IMG/VR virus record: IMGVR_UViG_3300048927_000364
Coordinates: 1-40,632 of that record
Length of the DNA: 40,632 nt
Origin: a virus
Strand: one strand, 5' to 3'
Both the position numbers and the translations under genes were made by a program. Position 1 is the stretch's first letter; each line of letters starts with the position of its first letter. Below, in pieces: positions 13,523-23,092 of this stretch. Under the pieces are notes generated by a model that saw only the letters and a program-made list of their open reading frames with translations, searched no databases and was not told the origin of the DNA.

Positions 13523-13999
13523 GTGACCGGCAGACCATCAGACTTTACGCAGACGATTGCTGACGCGCTCTGTGAGCGCTTGGCCGGCGGTGAAAGCCTC
13601 AAGTCGATCTGCCTCGCCGATGACATGCCTCATCGCGCGACTGTGTTTCGATGGCTTGGCACACACGACAGCTTTCGCGACATGTACGCGCGCGCTCGCG
13701 AAGCCCAGGCTGACGCCCTGTTCGACGAGATCCTGGATATCGCCAATACGCCGATCACCGGCGAGAAGACGAAGGTAGACAAGGACGGCAACGTCGTTGA
13801 GATGACCAAGGCGGATATGATCGAGCATCGGCGGCTGCAGATCGACGCGCGCAAGTGGATGGCCGGCAAGCTCCGTCCGAAGGTCTATGGCGACAAGCTC
13901 GATATCGACCTGAACAGCAAGGTCAACTTTGTCATCAATGCCAAGCCTATGACAGAGGCCGATTGGCTGAAAGAGCATGGATCAGACGACGATAAGTAG
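13523..13999 (+). CDS. terS: Terminase small subunit
   Basis: Starts with GTG 13523 after AGGAGG. The 158-residue protein has an N-terminal helix-turn-helix typical of small terminases (CERLAGGESLKSICLADDMP, HRATVFRWLGTHDSFRDMY) and a helical oligomerisation part with QIDARKWMAGKLRPKVYGDK. It should recognise phage DNA and feed it to the large subunit, whose start lies 22 bases inside this gene. It opens the late operon. Confidence 0.9.
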   Translation: MTGRPSDFTQTIADALCERLAGGESLKSICLADDMPHRATVFRWLGTHDSFRDMYARAREAQADALFDEILDIANTPITGEKTKVDKDGNVVEMTKADMIEHRRLQIDARKWMAGKLRPKVYGDKLDIDLNSKVNFVINAKPMTEADWLKEHGSDDDK

Positions 14000-15473
14000 G
14001 ACTGCATGGGCGCCTCAGGCCGGCCCGCAGACCGCACTTGTCGATTGCCCGTTCCGTGAGGTGTTCTTTGGTGGCGCGCGCGGCGGCGGAAAGACTGACG
14101 GCGTTCTCGGCAAATATGCGATCAAGGCCGCGACATACCGATCTGCCTTTAATGCGATCTTCTGCCGGCGCGAGCTGCCGATGCTGGATGATGCGATCGA
14201 GCGCAGCAAGGAAATATACGGCAAGATCGGTGCCGATTGGAACGAGCAGAAGAAGACGTGGGTGTTTCCCGGTGGTGGTCGGCTCCGCTTCCGCCCACTT
14301 GAGCGCGTTCAGGACGCCGATAAGTATCAGGGCCAGAACGTAACGGATGCCTGCGTCGAGGAAGCTGGCCTTTATCCTGACCCGAAGCCGATCGACAGAA
14401 TGTTTGGCGTTCTGCGATCTGCCAAGGGTGTTCCGACGCAACTGATCTTGACCGGTAACCCTGGGGGTGCTGGGCAGCACTGGATCAAGCAACGGTATAT
14501 CGACCCAGCGCCGAACGGCATGAAGCTGCTGACACGCAAACTACCGAACGGCAAGGAGCATCGCTACGTCTTCATTCCGAGCCGGATCGAAGACAACAAG
14601 CTCCTGCTGGAGAATGACCCTGACTACATCAACAACCTGTATCTGGTCGGCTCTGATCAACTGGTGAAGGCATGGCTCTCTGGCGACTGGAACGCGATCG
14701 AGGGAGCATTCTTCGACTGCTGGGATACTCGAAAGCACATCGTTCGTCCTTTTGCGATCCCGAGCGACTGGACTCGATTCCGATCAATGGATTGGGGATC
14801 AGCCAAGCCGTTCTCGGTTGGATGGTGGGCAATCGCTGGCGATGATCATCCGACGGAAACCGGTGTCATTCCTCGCGGAGCCATCGTCCGATATCGCGAA
14901 TGGTACGGCTGCAAGGCCGGTGAGGCGAACGTTGGCCTGAAGCTGACAGCGGAAGAGGTTGCCCGCGGTATTGCACAGCGCGAGGGCGCGAAGTTCGATC
15001 CAGACACGAAGGTGATGATCGAGAACCCAACCGAGAAGGTCTCGTATGGTGTTCTCGATCCTGCAGCCTTTGCCGAGGATGGCGGCCCATCGATCGCAAG
15101 CCGCATGATGCGTGAGACGAAGTTCAAGGTGATGTTTCGTGCTGCCGACAATGCCCGCGTGTCGCAACGCGGCGCTATGGGCGGCTGGGATCAGATGCGC
15201 GCCAGGCTCAAGGGTGACGGTGAGCGACCGGGATTGTTCGTATTCTCAACCTGCACAGACTTCATCCGGACGGTGCCACTCCTGCAGCACGATAAAGATC
15301 GGCCCGAAGATCTCGATACCGACGCCGAAGATCACGTTGCTGACGAAGCGCGCTACGGCTGCATGTCCCGTCCGTATCTGCCGCCGAAGAGAGACGAGCA
15401 GCCAGCGCAAAAGCATCAAGACTACACGCCGCGCAATAGCGGTGCGGATGCCGGGGATTGGATGACATACTGA
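13977..15473 (+). CDS. terL: Terminase large subunit
   Basis: A 498-residue packaging motor. Walker A FFGGARGGGKTD lies at residues 29-40, and a Walker B-type segment DACVEEAGLYPD near residues 124-135. The C-terminal half is the nuclease domain, with acidic residues in RSMDWGSAKPFS (about 265-276). It cuts and pumps DNA through the portal using ATP. The start overlaps terS by 23 bases and the stop overlaps the portal start, so translation is coupled. Confidence 0.95.
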   Translation: MDQTTISRTAWAPQAGPQTALVDCPFREVFFGGARGGGKTDGVLGKYAIKAATYRSAFNAIFCRRELPMLDDAIERSKEIYGKIGADWNEQKKTWVFPGGGRLRFRPLERVQDADKYQGQNVTDACVEEAGLYPDPKPIDRMFGVLRSAKGVPTQLILTGNPGGAGQHWIKQRYIDPAPNGMKLLTRKLPNGKEHRYVFIPSRIEDNKLLLENDPDYINNLYLVGSDQLVKAWLSGDWNAIEGAFFDCWDTRKHIVRPFAIPSDWTRFRSMDWGSAKPFSVGWWAIAGDDHPTETGVIPRGAIVRYREWYGCKAGEANVGLKLTAEEVARGIAQREGAKFDPDTKVMIENPTEKVSYGVLDPAAFAEDGGPSIASRMMRETKFKVMFRAADNARVSQRGAMGGWDQMRARLKGDGERPGLFVFSTCTDFIRTVPLLQHDKDRPEDLDTDAEDHVADEARYGCMSRPYLPPKRDEQPAQKHQDYTPRNSGADAGDWMTY

Positions 15474-17425
15474 TGAATCAAACAGACTATTCGGCTGGTT
15501 CGTCTCCGTCACAGGGGCCGACAGCCTCGACGCTTCCGTCTGCCCAGTCGTTCGCCAATCACGCGAAGCTGAAGAAGCAATATCTCGACTATCTTGGCTT
15601 GAAAAACGAGGAAATCAAAGAGCAGCAGAACGCGCGACGCTACTATCACGGCGCCCAGTATACGGCTGATCAAATCAAGGTTCTCAATAAGCGCAAGCAG
15701 CCTGTCGTCACGTACAATCGCATCGGGCGCAAGATCAACAGCCTCGTCGGGTTGCTTGAGCAGCAGAAGCAGGATCCGCGAGGGTTCCCGCGTACTCCGA
15801 AGCACGAAGAGGGCGCCGAAGTTGCGACAGCCGTGCTCCGGTATGTCTGCGATGAGCAGGATTGGCAGACAAAGGCGCTTCTGAGCGGGCAAGATGGCGC
15901 TGTCGACGGTCTAGCCGGCGTCGAGATCATAATCGAGCGCGGAGATCAGGGTGACCCCGAGATCGGGATCGAGACGGTTGATGCAGCCTCGTTCTTCTAT
16001 GATCCGCGCTCTCTCAAGCCGGACTTCTCCGATGCGCGTTACATGGGCGTCGGGAAGTGGGCTGACGAAGAAGCTGCGATCGAGATGTTCCCGGATAAAG
16101 CCGCTGAAATCAGCGCCTCGTTGGAAAACGGCTCCGAGCTGACCAGCGATCCGGACAGCGACAGCAAATGGTTTGCGAACGGCGAGACATCGAAGCGTAT
16201 CCGCATCGTCGACCATTGGTACATCAAAAACGGCGAATGGTTCTGGTGCATCTATACGGGCTCCATGATCCTGGCCGAGGGTCCGTCTTATCTTCGGAAC
16301 GAGAAGAACAAGACGATCTGCAAATACATCATGTGGTCGGCGGCGATCGATCAGGACGGAGACCGGTACGGCTTCATTCGCAACATGAAGTCCAGCCAGG
16401 ACGAGGTGAATGCTCGGCGCTCCAAGGGTCTGCATACGCTCAACTCTCGGCGAATCATCGTCGAGAAGGGTGCCGTCGACGACATTGAGCAGACACGACG
16501 CGAGGCTGCGCGGCCCGATGGAGTAATCGAGGTCGCACCCGGTGCCACACCACCAGTGTTCGACGACGCGGCCAGAGGCCAAGAGTTGCAAGGCCAGATG
16601 GCATTCCTTGAGGACGCCAAGAACGAGATCGAGAACTACGGTTTCAATCCGGCTCTTATGGGGCAGGGCGTGCAGGATATGTCAGGGCGCGCTATCCAGT
16701 TGCAGCAGCGTGCCGGCGTTGCCGAGCTTGGGCCTTACCTTTCATCGAATCGTGGCTGGAAGATCCGCGTCTATCGAGCGATCTGGGGCGCCGTTCAGCA
16801 GCATTGGACCGGCGAGCGCTGGATCCGCGTCACCGATGACGACAAGGTTGCCCAGTTCTTTGCCGTCAATCAGTTATCGATCGATCCGCGCACCGGTAAG
16901 CCGGCCATCGTGAACGCCCTTGGTTCGCTCGATGTAGACATTATCCTCGACGAGGGTCCGGATAGCGTCAACATGCAAGGCGACGCGTACGACACCTTGT
17001 CCATCATGGCTCAGAAGGGGATTGCGGTTCCACCGGAGCTACTGATTGAGCTGTCGCCGTTGCAGGGATCTATCAAGCAACGTGCGCTCGCCATCCTTCA
17101 GGAAGCCAAGCAGCAGGCCGCACAGCCTAACCCTATCGCTGTTGCTCAGGCGCAAGCTGAATTGCAACAGACGCAGGCCGGCGCGCAGTTGAAGCAGGCA
17201 CAGGCAGCTAAAGCCATGTCTGAGGCCAGCAACCCGAAGCAGCCGAACGCTCCGAATGACCTTGATGTCGTCCGCAGCGTTGCCGAGATCCGCAATACCA
17301 ACGCGCAGACAGCAAAAACGCTCGCCGACGCGCGAAAATCGAATGTCGAGGCAGAATTGAAGCCAATGCAAGCGGTGAATGAAGCCGCGCGGACGCGTCA
17401 GCAGGCTCAAGCCAACCTCACATAG
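15473..17425 (+). CDS. Portal protein (P22 type)
   Basis: The ATG at 15473 overlaps the terL stop (TGATG); a TTG in frame at 15458 is less likely. The 650-residue protein is about the size of P22 gp1. It has ARRYYHGAQYTADQIKVL, then KRKQPVVTYNRIGRKINSLV near residues 60-85, characteristic of P22-type portals, and a Gln/Ala-rich helical tail (about 545-645) like the barrel of that family. It forms the dodecameric ring at one capsid vertex for DNA entry and exit. Confidence 0.9.
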   Translation: MNQTDYSAGSSPSQGPTASTLPSAQSFANHAKLKKQYLDYLGLKNEEIKEQQNARRYYHGAQYTADQIKVLNKRKQPVVTYNRIGRKINSLVGLLEQQKQDPRGFPRTPKHEEGAEVATAVLRYVCDEQDWQTKALLSGQDGAVDGLAGVEIIIERGDQGDPEIGIETVDAASFFYDPRSLKPDFSDARYMGVGKWADEEAAIEMFPDKAAEISASLENGSELTSDPDSDSKWFANGETSKRIRIVDHWYIKNGEWFWCIYTGSMILAEGPSYLRNEKNKTICKYIMWSAAIDQDGDRYGFIRNMKSSQDEVNARRSKGLHTLNSRRIIVEKGAVDDIEQTRREAARPDGVIEVAPGATPPVFDDAARGQELQGQMAFLEDAKNEIENYGFNPALMGQGVQDMSGRAIQLQQRAGVAELGPYLSSNRGWKIRVYRAIWGAVQQHWTGERWIRVTDDDKVAQFFAVNQLSIDPRTGKPAIVNALGSLDVDIILDEGPDSVNMQGDAYDTLSIMAQKGIAVPPELLIELSPLQGSIKQRALAILQEAKQQAAQPNPIAVAQAQAELQQTQAGAQLKQAQAAKAMSEASNPKQPNAPNDLDVVRSVAEIRNTNAQTAKTLADARKSNVEAELKPMQAVNEAARTRQQAQANLT

Positions 17426-17555
17426 GAGCCGCCATCCTGAAGGGCGACCATCGGGCGCTGGTCCGCATCCAGCAGAGTGCCGCCGACTTCATGGGCGATA
17501 GCCGCCGCCAGGCTCAAGGGCGATCCGTGAAACCTCCCACGAATTGGAGACTATA

Positions 17556-18443
17556 ATGGCCGTAAACTCGGAATTGAATGAGCTGTTTTCTGATAGCGTC
17601 TCGGCGCCTGAGGTCACAGCAGACGCACCAGCACCCACACCATCACCAGTAACTGAGCAGCCAGCCGTCGCACGCGACGATCAGGGCCGTTTCGCCACCA
17701 GAACGCCAGAGGAAGCTCCGGCTCCTGTTGTCGAGCAGCCAGTTGCAGCAACGCCGACCGAACAGCCGCAGCATACCGGCAATGTTCCAGTCGGCGCCGT
17801 GAAGGCTGAACGCGAAAAGCGGCAGGCAGCCGAGGCAGACGCTGAAGCTCTCCGCCGTGAAGTCGCGGAACTGCGCGGAATGGTCGTGGCACGGCAGCAA
17901 CCTGCTCCGCAGCCGCAACAGGAAGAGCGCCCGATTGCCCTCTGGGATGATCCCGACGCCTATCTGCAAAGCCAGCTCACGCCGTTCCAGCAGCAGATGC
18001 AGGAAATGCGCGAGGAGCTATGGGAGTCGAAAGCTGCAGCCGTCCATACGCCCGATGCCGTACACGCGGCCAAGGCAGCGGCGGAAAAGCTGTTCGGCAC
18101 ACCGGAAGGGAAGGTTCTGCATCAGCAGATTACCTCCGCCGGCGGCAATCCCTTCGACAATCTGGTGAAGTGGCACAAGCAGCAGCAGGCGATCGCTCGG
18201 GTTGGAGACGACCCGGATGCATTCGTTCAGGCTGAACTTGAAAGGCGTCTCGCTGATCCAGCCGAACAGGCGAAGATCCTCGAACGCATCCGCACTGGTG
18301 CAGCATCCAATCCGCCCACGGCCCAGCCCGTCACAAGCCTTCCGCCCTCTCTCAGTCGTCTTCCGTCCGGTGGAAACGCCGCGGCCGACAATGACATGAG
18401 CGATAGCGCGCTATTCAGCCACGCAACCAGCGGCAAGCGGTAA
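17556..18443 (+). CDS. Scaffolding protein
   Basis: The ATG at 17556 has GGAG 7 bases upstream. The 295-residue protein has a Pro/Ala-rich disordered N-terminus (residues 15-75), a coiled coil (KAEREKRQAAEADAEALRRE, about 88-107), Gln-rich linkers and an acidic helical end. This composition and the place between portal and capsid are those of phage scaffolds, which assemble the procapsid and then leave. The 130-base gap before it (17426-17555) keeps one frame open without a good start; I do not call a gene there. Confidence 0.85.
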   Translation: MAVNSELNELFSDSVSAPEVTADAPAPTPSPVTEQPAVARDDQGRFATRTPEEAPAPVVEQPVAATPTEQPQHTGNVPVGAVKAEREKRQAAEADAEALRREVAELRGMVVARQQPAPQPQQEERPIALWDDPDAYLQSQLTPFQQQMQEMREELWESKAAAVHTPDAVHAAKAAAEKLFGTPEGKVLHQQITSAGGNPFDNLVKWHKQQQAIARVGDDPDAFVQAELERRLADPAEQAKILERIRTGAASNPPTAQPVTSLPPSLSRLPSGGNAAADNDMSDSALFSHATSGKR

Positions 18444-18484
18444 CGCCCTGCGAGGCGCCGCGCCCGTCTTGAAAGGACCATCCC

Positions 18485-19645
18485 ATGGCCGTCTCTACGG
18501 TTCAGGACAATAATAAACTTGTCCAGTACACCAAGGAAATCAACCGCGAGTTCGTTCGCGAAAACCTGTTCTCGCCCTACATGGGCCAGGATCTGACCGC
18601 TATCATCCGCATTCGCCAGGAGTTGAAGAACGGCGGCGAGCAGATGAACATTCCGCTTGTCACGAAGCTTCGCGGCAAAGGGAAGGGCGCTGGCACCCTC
18701 GTCGGCAACGAGGACAAGATCGACAACTACGGCATGCGCTTGTGGATCGATTGGGCGCGCAACGCCGTCACCATGAAGAAGAACGAGATCCAGAAGGACT
18801 CTGCTGACCTGTTCGGCGAAGCGAAGCCGCTTCTCTCGGATTGGGGCAAGGAGCGTCAGCGCGACGACCTGATCGCCGCCTTCATGGCCCTTCCTTCGGA
18901 AACCGCTCCCGCAGGGCTCGGCTCTGACGACGGCAACACCGTCAACGGTATCAGCTACGAGGCTGCTACTGCCGCGCAGCGCAATACGTGGAATGCCGAC
19001 AATAGCGACCGCATCCTCTACGGTAACGCGATTGCAAACTACAATGCCACCCATGCCACGGCGCTGGCCAACATCACGACAGCAGCCGGCAAGTCCAGCG
19101 CTGCGTCGCTCACCTTGGCGAAGCGCATGGCTGAAAATGCGGTTCCGGCAATCCGGCCGTATAAGACTGCGGACGGCTATCAGTGGTACGTCTATTTCTG
19201 CGGCTCGAATGAATTCCGCGATCTGCAGAATGACGCCGACATCAAGACGGCGAACACTAATGCCCGAGCTCGTGAAGGCAACGGCATCGACAAGAACCCG
19301 CTCTTTGTCGACGGCGACCTGCTCTATGATGGCATCATCATCCGCAAGGTGCCGGAAATCACCCTGTACGTTACGCAGGTTTGGACATCGTTGCAGACGG
19401 CTGGCAACAGCGGATCGCGTGTCGAACCCGGCTTCCTCTGCGGTCAACAGGCGGCAGTCCTTGGCTGGGGCCAGATGGCAAAGCCGACCTTCCGCAAGGA
19501 AGATGACTATGGCTTCATTCAGGGCGTCGGCACTGAGATGGCCTACGGTGCAGCGAAGATGTTCAAGAAGCACCCGATGGACGGCACGGCACTGAAGCAG
19601 TGGGGCGTCGTCACCAAGTTCAGCAGCGCCGCGCAGGACGCTTGA
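18485..19645 (+). CDS. Major capsid protein, N4-gp56 family
   Basis: The 386-residue protein follows a clear GAAAGGACC ribosome site. It matches the N4-gp56 capsid family by its N-terminal part (YTKEINREFVRENLFSPYMG, then IPLVTKLRGKGKGAG) and the WARNAVTMKKNEIQK segment. These proteins have the HK97 fold and build the shell. A 488-codon open frame on the opposite strand over this gene is a shadow of its codon bias. Confidence 0.93.
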   Translation: MAVSTVQDNNKLVQYTKEINREFVRENLFSPYMGQDLTAIIRIRQELKNGGEQMNIPLVTKLRGKGKGAGTLVGNEDKIDNYGMRLWIDWARNAVTMKKNEIQKDSADLFGEAKPLLSDWGKERQRDDLIAAFMALPSETAPAGLGSDDGNTVNGISYEAATAAQRNTWNADNSDRILYGNAIANYNATHATALANITTAAGKSSAASLTLAKRMAENAVPAIRPYKTADGYQWYVYFCGSNEFRDLQNDADIKTANTNARAREGNGIDKNPLFVDGDLLYDGIIIRKVPEITLYVTQVWTSLQTAGNSGSRVEPGFLCGQQAAVLGWGQMAKPTFRKEDDYGFIQGVGTEMAYGAAKMFKKHPMDGTALKQWGVVTKFSSAAQDA

Positions 19646-19707
19646 TGAACGGCTAGGGCGGCTTCTGTCGCCCTTTTTCTTTCCCTCACTCATGAAAGGG
19701 CACGACG

Positions 19708-20097
19708 ATGCCTCTCAATGCCAACACCTCGGCGCGTGACGCCGGCTTTCAGAATGTGCAGTACTATCGCAAGCGCATCCAGTTTTCGGACGGTGTGCTG
19801 ACATGGAAATTCAAAATTCCGGCCGGCGCCGTGATCCTCGCGCCTCTGACAGGGGTTGACGTTCAAACCGTCTTCAACTTCGGCACGAACAACCGCGTTC
19901 AGGTCGGCGATGCCAGCGGCGTATCCAAATATGGCCTGAACCTGTCACTGCTTGCTCTCGGTTTCGTGCCGATCGCCGTTGCGGTGGGCCACAAAGTCAC
20001 GGTCGACACCGATATCGTGTTCACCGTCGACAACAGCGGCACGGCAGCAACGACCGGCGATGCCGAGCTCGTTCTTGCCTTCATCCCGGCAAACTGA
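19708..20097 (+). CDS. Probable capsid-associated structural protein
   Basis: The 129-residue protein sits right after the capsid gene, where decoration or head proteins are usual. It is predicted to be mostly beta strand (VLTWKFKIPAGAVILAPL, KVTVDTDIVFTVDN) with no charge clusters or helices. A decoration role is inferred from position only. The 62-base gap before it contains GGCGG-CTTCTGT-CGCC with a T run, a possible weak terminator after the capsid gene. Confidence 0.75.
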   Translation: MPLNANTSARDAGFQNVQYYRKRIQFSDGVLTWKFKIPAGAVILAPLTGVDVQTVFNFGTNNRVQVGDASGVSKYGLNLSLLALGFVPIAVAVGHKVTVDTDIVFTVDNSGTAATTGDAELVLAFIPAN

Positions 20098-20108
20098 GGG
20101 GCGCGACG

Positions 20109-20453
20109 ATGGTCAAGGTCAAATACCTGCCGGAAGCCGGCACTCCCGACGAAACCGAGACACTGAATCATAAGTTCAGCGCTCGACGCGCTACCGATGT
20201 CACCGATGAAGCGGTTCTGGCCGTTCTTCGGGGAAATCCGTTCTTCCAGGTTCTGGATGACGACAAGGCCTCACGGCCACCCGCTCCGGCACTCAAGGCG
20301 GCGACTACGCAGCTTGCCGCAGTCGAACAGGACGATGGCACATTTGCCATCACGAACGGCGCCGACCTTATCAAGGAAGGCCTGACCAAAGAAGACGCAG
20401 ACGCTTTCAACGCTCTGTCCGACGAGGACAAGGCCGAATACGTCGCTGCCTGA
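20109..20453 (+). CDS. Hypothetical head-region protein
   Basis: The 114-residue acidic protein starts with a short beta part (MVKVKYLPEAG) and ends in a helical acidic segment (LTKEDADAFNALSDEDKAEY). It lies between two structural genes with short spacers, so it is probably part of the virion or its assembly. No family recognised. Confidence 0.75.
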   Translation: MVKVKYLPEAGTPDETETLNHKFSARRATDVTDEAVLAVLRGNPFFQVLDDDKASRPPAPALKAATTQLAAVEQDDGTFAITNGADLIKEGLTKEDADAFNALSDEDKAEYVAA

Positions 20454-20473
20454 TCAAAACGGAGCGTGGCACG

Positions 20474-20815
20474 ATGAAGACGAGACAAGACCTGATTCTT
20501 GCCACGCTAAAGCTCCTGCAGGCTGATGGTGGCCTTGGGCAAGATCCACCGCCTGAGAATGTGCAGGATATCGAAGGCATCATCGACGGAAAGCTCGAGG
20601 AGTTGAGTGACCGCGGGATTTACGGCGCGAACGATCCAAACGAATTCGAGGATAAGTTCATCAATCCGTTGGCGACGATCCTGGCGAATGAAGCTGCGCC
20701 TTCGTATGGGCAACCGCGAAACGAGGCGTCAAACCAGACTGCCGAAAGCACTCTGCGTCAGCTTCGCAACTCGACCTATGTGCCCGGCTCCGTTCTGCCG
20801 GTGGAATATTTCTGA
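20474..20815 (+). CDS. Probable head completion protein, P22 gp4-like
   Basis: A 113-residue protein (RQDLILATLKLLQADGGLGQ, FINPLATILANEAAP). Order just before the gp10-like gene and the helical N-terminus with a loop matches the P22 gp4 tail accessory family, which seals the portal. Its length is shorter than P22 gp4 (166), so the assignment is tentative. Start codon of the next gene overlaps its stop (TGATG). Confidence 0.65.
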   Translation: MKTRQDLILATLKLLQADGGLGQDPPPENVQDIEGIIDGKLEELSDRGIYGANDPNEFEDKFINPLATILANEAAPSYGQPRNEASNQTAESTLRQLRNSTYVPGSVLPVEYF

Positions 20816-22239
20816 TGGCAGACATCATTTTCCCGACAAGTACGGCGCCAGGCGCTCGCCCGGGCGAAGGTTCTGGGCGCCTGATCAATTGCTATGCCGA
20901 GCCGTTGGAGCAGGGATCTCGCAACAGCTTCGCACGTCGGCGCGCTCCTGGCCTGTCTCCTGTCGCCACCACGACGCACAACGGCTGCCGCGGCTTTCAC
21001 TTCTATAACGGCGATCTCTTCGTCGCGCAGGCTGACCGGCTGTCCCGGGTCAATATCGTCTCCGGTTCATTCGTGGTGACGGATATCGGCGAGCTGTCCG
21101 GCACGAAGCGTGTCACCTTCGCCCGCAACAACAAAGCGCCCGTTGCTGATATCGTCTGCGTGACGGAGAACGGCGCTTTCATCGTGACCCGCGATGCGCC
21201 ACCAGTCGCCTATCCGGACGGCGATCTGCCGCAGCCGATCAGCGTGACGTTTATCGATGGCTATTTCGTCTTCACGATCCGTGACGGTCGCTATTTCGTG
21301 TCTGCGCTCAATGACACAGCCGTGAGTGCCTTGGACTTCGGCAAAGCGGAAAGTCACCCGGGCGGTTTGCTCAACGCCTTTGGCTTCGGTGAACAGCTCG
21401 TGCTCTTCGGACCTTCCGGCATGGAGTTTTGGCAGAACGCCGGTAACGCCACCGGTACGCCGTTCTCGCGCACCGCGGTATTCTCCAAGGGCCTGGCTGA
21501 CACGTTCGCCGTTGCCGGGAATGAGGATGGTTTCTCAAGCTTGATCTTCGTCGCCGATGATAATGGCGTCTATCGGCTCGATGGCGGATATCAGCCCACC
21601 AAGATTTCCGGACCGGATCTCGACCGCCTGATTGAAGCCGTCACGGACAAATCGACGATCGATATGACTGTGGCCGTCACCTCCGGCCATATGTGGGCGA
21701 CAGTGACCGGGCCGACGTTCTCATGGACTTACGAGCTTGCCACCGGCTTCTGGCATGAACGGGCGAGCTATCTCGACAATCACTGGCGTGGCGTGTGCTC
21801 GGTCAAGGCCTTCAATGGCTGGGTTATCGGTGACCGAACCACGGCGAATGTGTGGAAGCTTGACCCGAACTACGCCAAGGAGGGCAGTGCTGCACTCGTG
21901 CTCAGTGCGATTTCCCTGCCGACGGCCAATTTCCCGGATCGCATCGCCATTCCGCGTGCCGATTTCGATGTGATTGTGGGTCAAGGCCTTGCGGCGGGTG
22001 ATGAGCCGATCGAAACCGATCCCGTTTGCCTGATTTCATGGTCTGACGACGGCGGGAATTCCTTTAGTACTCCCTTGCAGCGTCCACTTGGACGACTGGC
22101 GACGCATCGAACGCCTCTCGTCATCAACCGGGCCGGCATGTCGAGCCGATACGGCCGCGTCTGGCGCATCGACGTTTCCGATCCCGTCTATGTCTCGATC
22201 TTGGGCGGCTCGCAAGAGGCAACACCGGTTTCGAACTGA
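20815..22239 (+). CDS. Packaged DNA stabilisation protein, P22 gp10-like
   Basis: The 474-residue protein is the size of P22 gp10 (472) and begins like it (RPGEGSGRLINCYAEPLE). Repeated strand-turn units such as ADIVCVTENGAFIVTRD and FIDGYFVFTIRDGRYFVSA fit a beta-propeller. It extends the portal-gp4 channel and keeps packaged DNA inside. Both borders overlap neighbours by one base. Confidence 0.85.
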   Translation: MADIIFPTSTAPGARPGEGSGRLINCYAEPLEQGSRNSFARRRAPGLSPVATTTHNGCRGFHFYNGDLFVAQADRLSRVNIVSGSFVVTDIGELSGTKRVTFARNNKAPVADIVCVTENGAFIVTRDAPPVAYPDGDLPQPISVTFIDGYFVFTIRDGRYFVSALNDTAVSALDFGKAESHPGGLLNAFGFGEQLVLFGPSGMEFWQNAGNATGTPFSRTAVFSKGLADTFAVAGNEDGFSSLIFVADDNGVYRLDGGYQPTKISGPDLDRLIEAVTDKSTIDMTVAVTSGHMWATVTGPTFSWTYELATGFWHERASYLDNHWRGVCSVKAFNGWVIGDRTTANVWKLDPNYAKEGSAALVLSAISLPTANFPDRIAIPRADFDVIVGQGLAAGDEPIETDPVCLISWSDDGGNSFSTPLQRPLGRLATHRTPLVINRAGMSSRYGRVWRIDVSDPVYVSILGGSQEATPVSN

Positions 22240-22400
22240 TGGCTTCCACTCTCGCTCCTCTTCCGCAACTGCCGGTCCCGACCGAGCGAATTGCAGACCC
22301 ACAGACCGGCCGCATCAATCAGAACTGGTACCGGTATCTGAAGGCGCTCGACCAACACATTCGCGAAGCTGAAAAGCGCATCGCCGCCTTAGGAGGCTGA
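22239..22400 (+). CDS. Small phage structural-region protein
   Basis: This 53-residue gene starts at ATG 22239, sharing the A of the previous stop. It reads APLPQLPVPTERIADPQTGR then NQNWYRYLKALDQHIREAEK. Short proteins combining an IxDpqTG turn with a W-x-x-(F/Y)L helix are common next to phage tail genes. Its role is unknown. Confidence 0.7.
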   Translation: MASTLAPLPQLPVPTERIADPQTGRINQNWYRYLKALDQHIREAEKRIAALGG

Positions 22401-22402
22401 CT

Positions 22403-23092
22403 ATGGGATTTCTCGACAGCCTGACAGGCAGCAATATCGGTAAGGCGACGACGAAGGCGATCGGGCAAAACGGCGTTTTGCTGAATAACTTCCAGAACGC
22501 CGGCAACAGCATTATTGATACCGGTGAGGCAAAATCGGCCGCTGCGCTAGATCAGGCCGTTGGCAACTATGATCCGTATCTAGCCGCCGGCAAGAGCGCG
22601 ACAGGCATGTATTCCGATGCACTCGGTCTCAATGGCGCCGATGGCAACGCGGCCGCTACATCCGCGTTTCAGGCGGGTCCCGGCTATCAGTTCTCGCTTG
22701 ATCAAGGCACACAAGCGGCGCTTCGCGGGGCGTCGGCCGCAGGGATGCTCAATTCCGGCAATACGCTGACGGCGCTTTCTCAGTTCGGAACAGGCCTCGC
22801 CAATCAGGAATACGGCAGTTGGCTAGATCGCCTGAACGGACTTTCTGGGCAGGGACTAACCGCGGCCAATGGGGCATCTGGTGTGCTCGGAAACAAAGCA
22901 TCTCTCTATCAAGGGACTGCTGATGACCGCCTTGGCCTAACGAGCTCGGTCGCTCAGGGGCAAATGGGCCTCAACAACGATCTGGCTGCAGTCAAAGAGC
23001 AGCAGGCGCAGAATAGCGGCGGCTTCCTTGGCAAATTGCTTGGAACTGGCCTCAGTCTTGGCACGAAAGCCGCCACCGGAGGATTGTTCTGA
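22403..23092 (+). CDS. DNA ejection (pilot) protein candidate
   Basis: The 229-residue protein is Gly/Ala/Ser/Gln-rich and helical (ALDQAVGNYDPYLAAGKSAT, GPGYQFSLDQGTQAALRGAS) with AGGAGG before its ATG. The 'PGYQF ... G..A....ASA.G.L.SG' segment is typical of podophage internal or DNA-transfer proteins. It likely leaves the head before the genome and helps form the channel through the envelope. Confidence 0.75.
   Translation: MGFLDSLTGSNIGKATTKAIGQNGVLLNNFQNAGNSIIDTGEAKSAAALDQAVGNYDPYLAAGKSATGMYSDALGLNGADGNAAATSAFQAGPGYQFSLDQGTQAALRGASAAGMLNSGNTLTALSQFGTGLANQEYGSWLDRLNGLSGQGLTAANGASGVLGNKASLYQGTADDRLGLTSSVAQGQMGLNNDLAAVKEQQAQNSGGFLGKLLGTGLSLGTKAATGGLF

Noticed and set aside
17426-17555. Open frame without ATG between portal and scaffold (ILKGDHRALVRIQQ...)
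   Set aside because: Only a CTG could start it, no ribosome site; probably leader DNA or a remnant.
18227-19693. 488-codon open frame on the minus strand opposite scaffold and capsid genes
   Set aside because: It exactly shadows well-supported structural genes; GC-rich third positions create long antisense frames. No ribosome site, family pattern or operon fit.
20815-22239. Tail tube or tape-measure protein of a long-tailed phage
   Set aside because: Length, start sequence and propeller-like repeats fit P22 gp10, and no sheath, tube or tape-measure gene is present.
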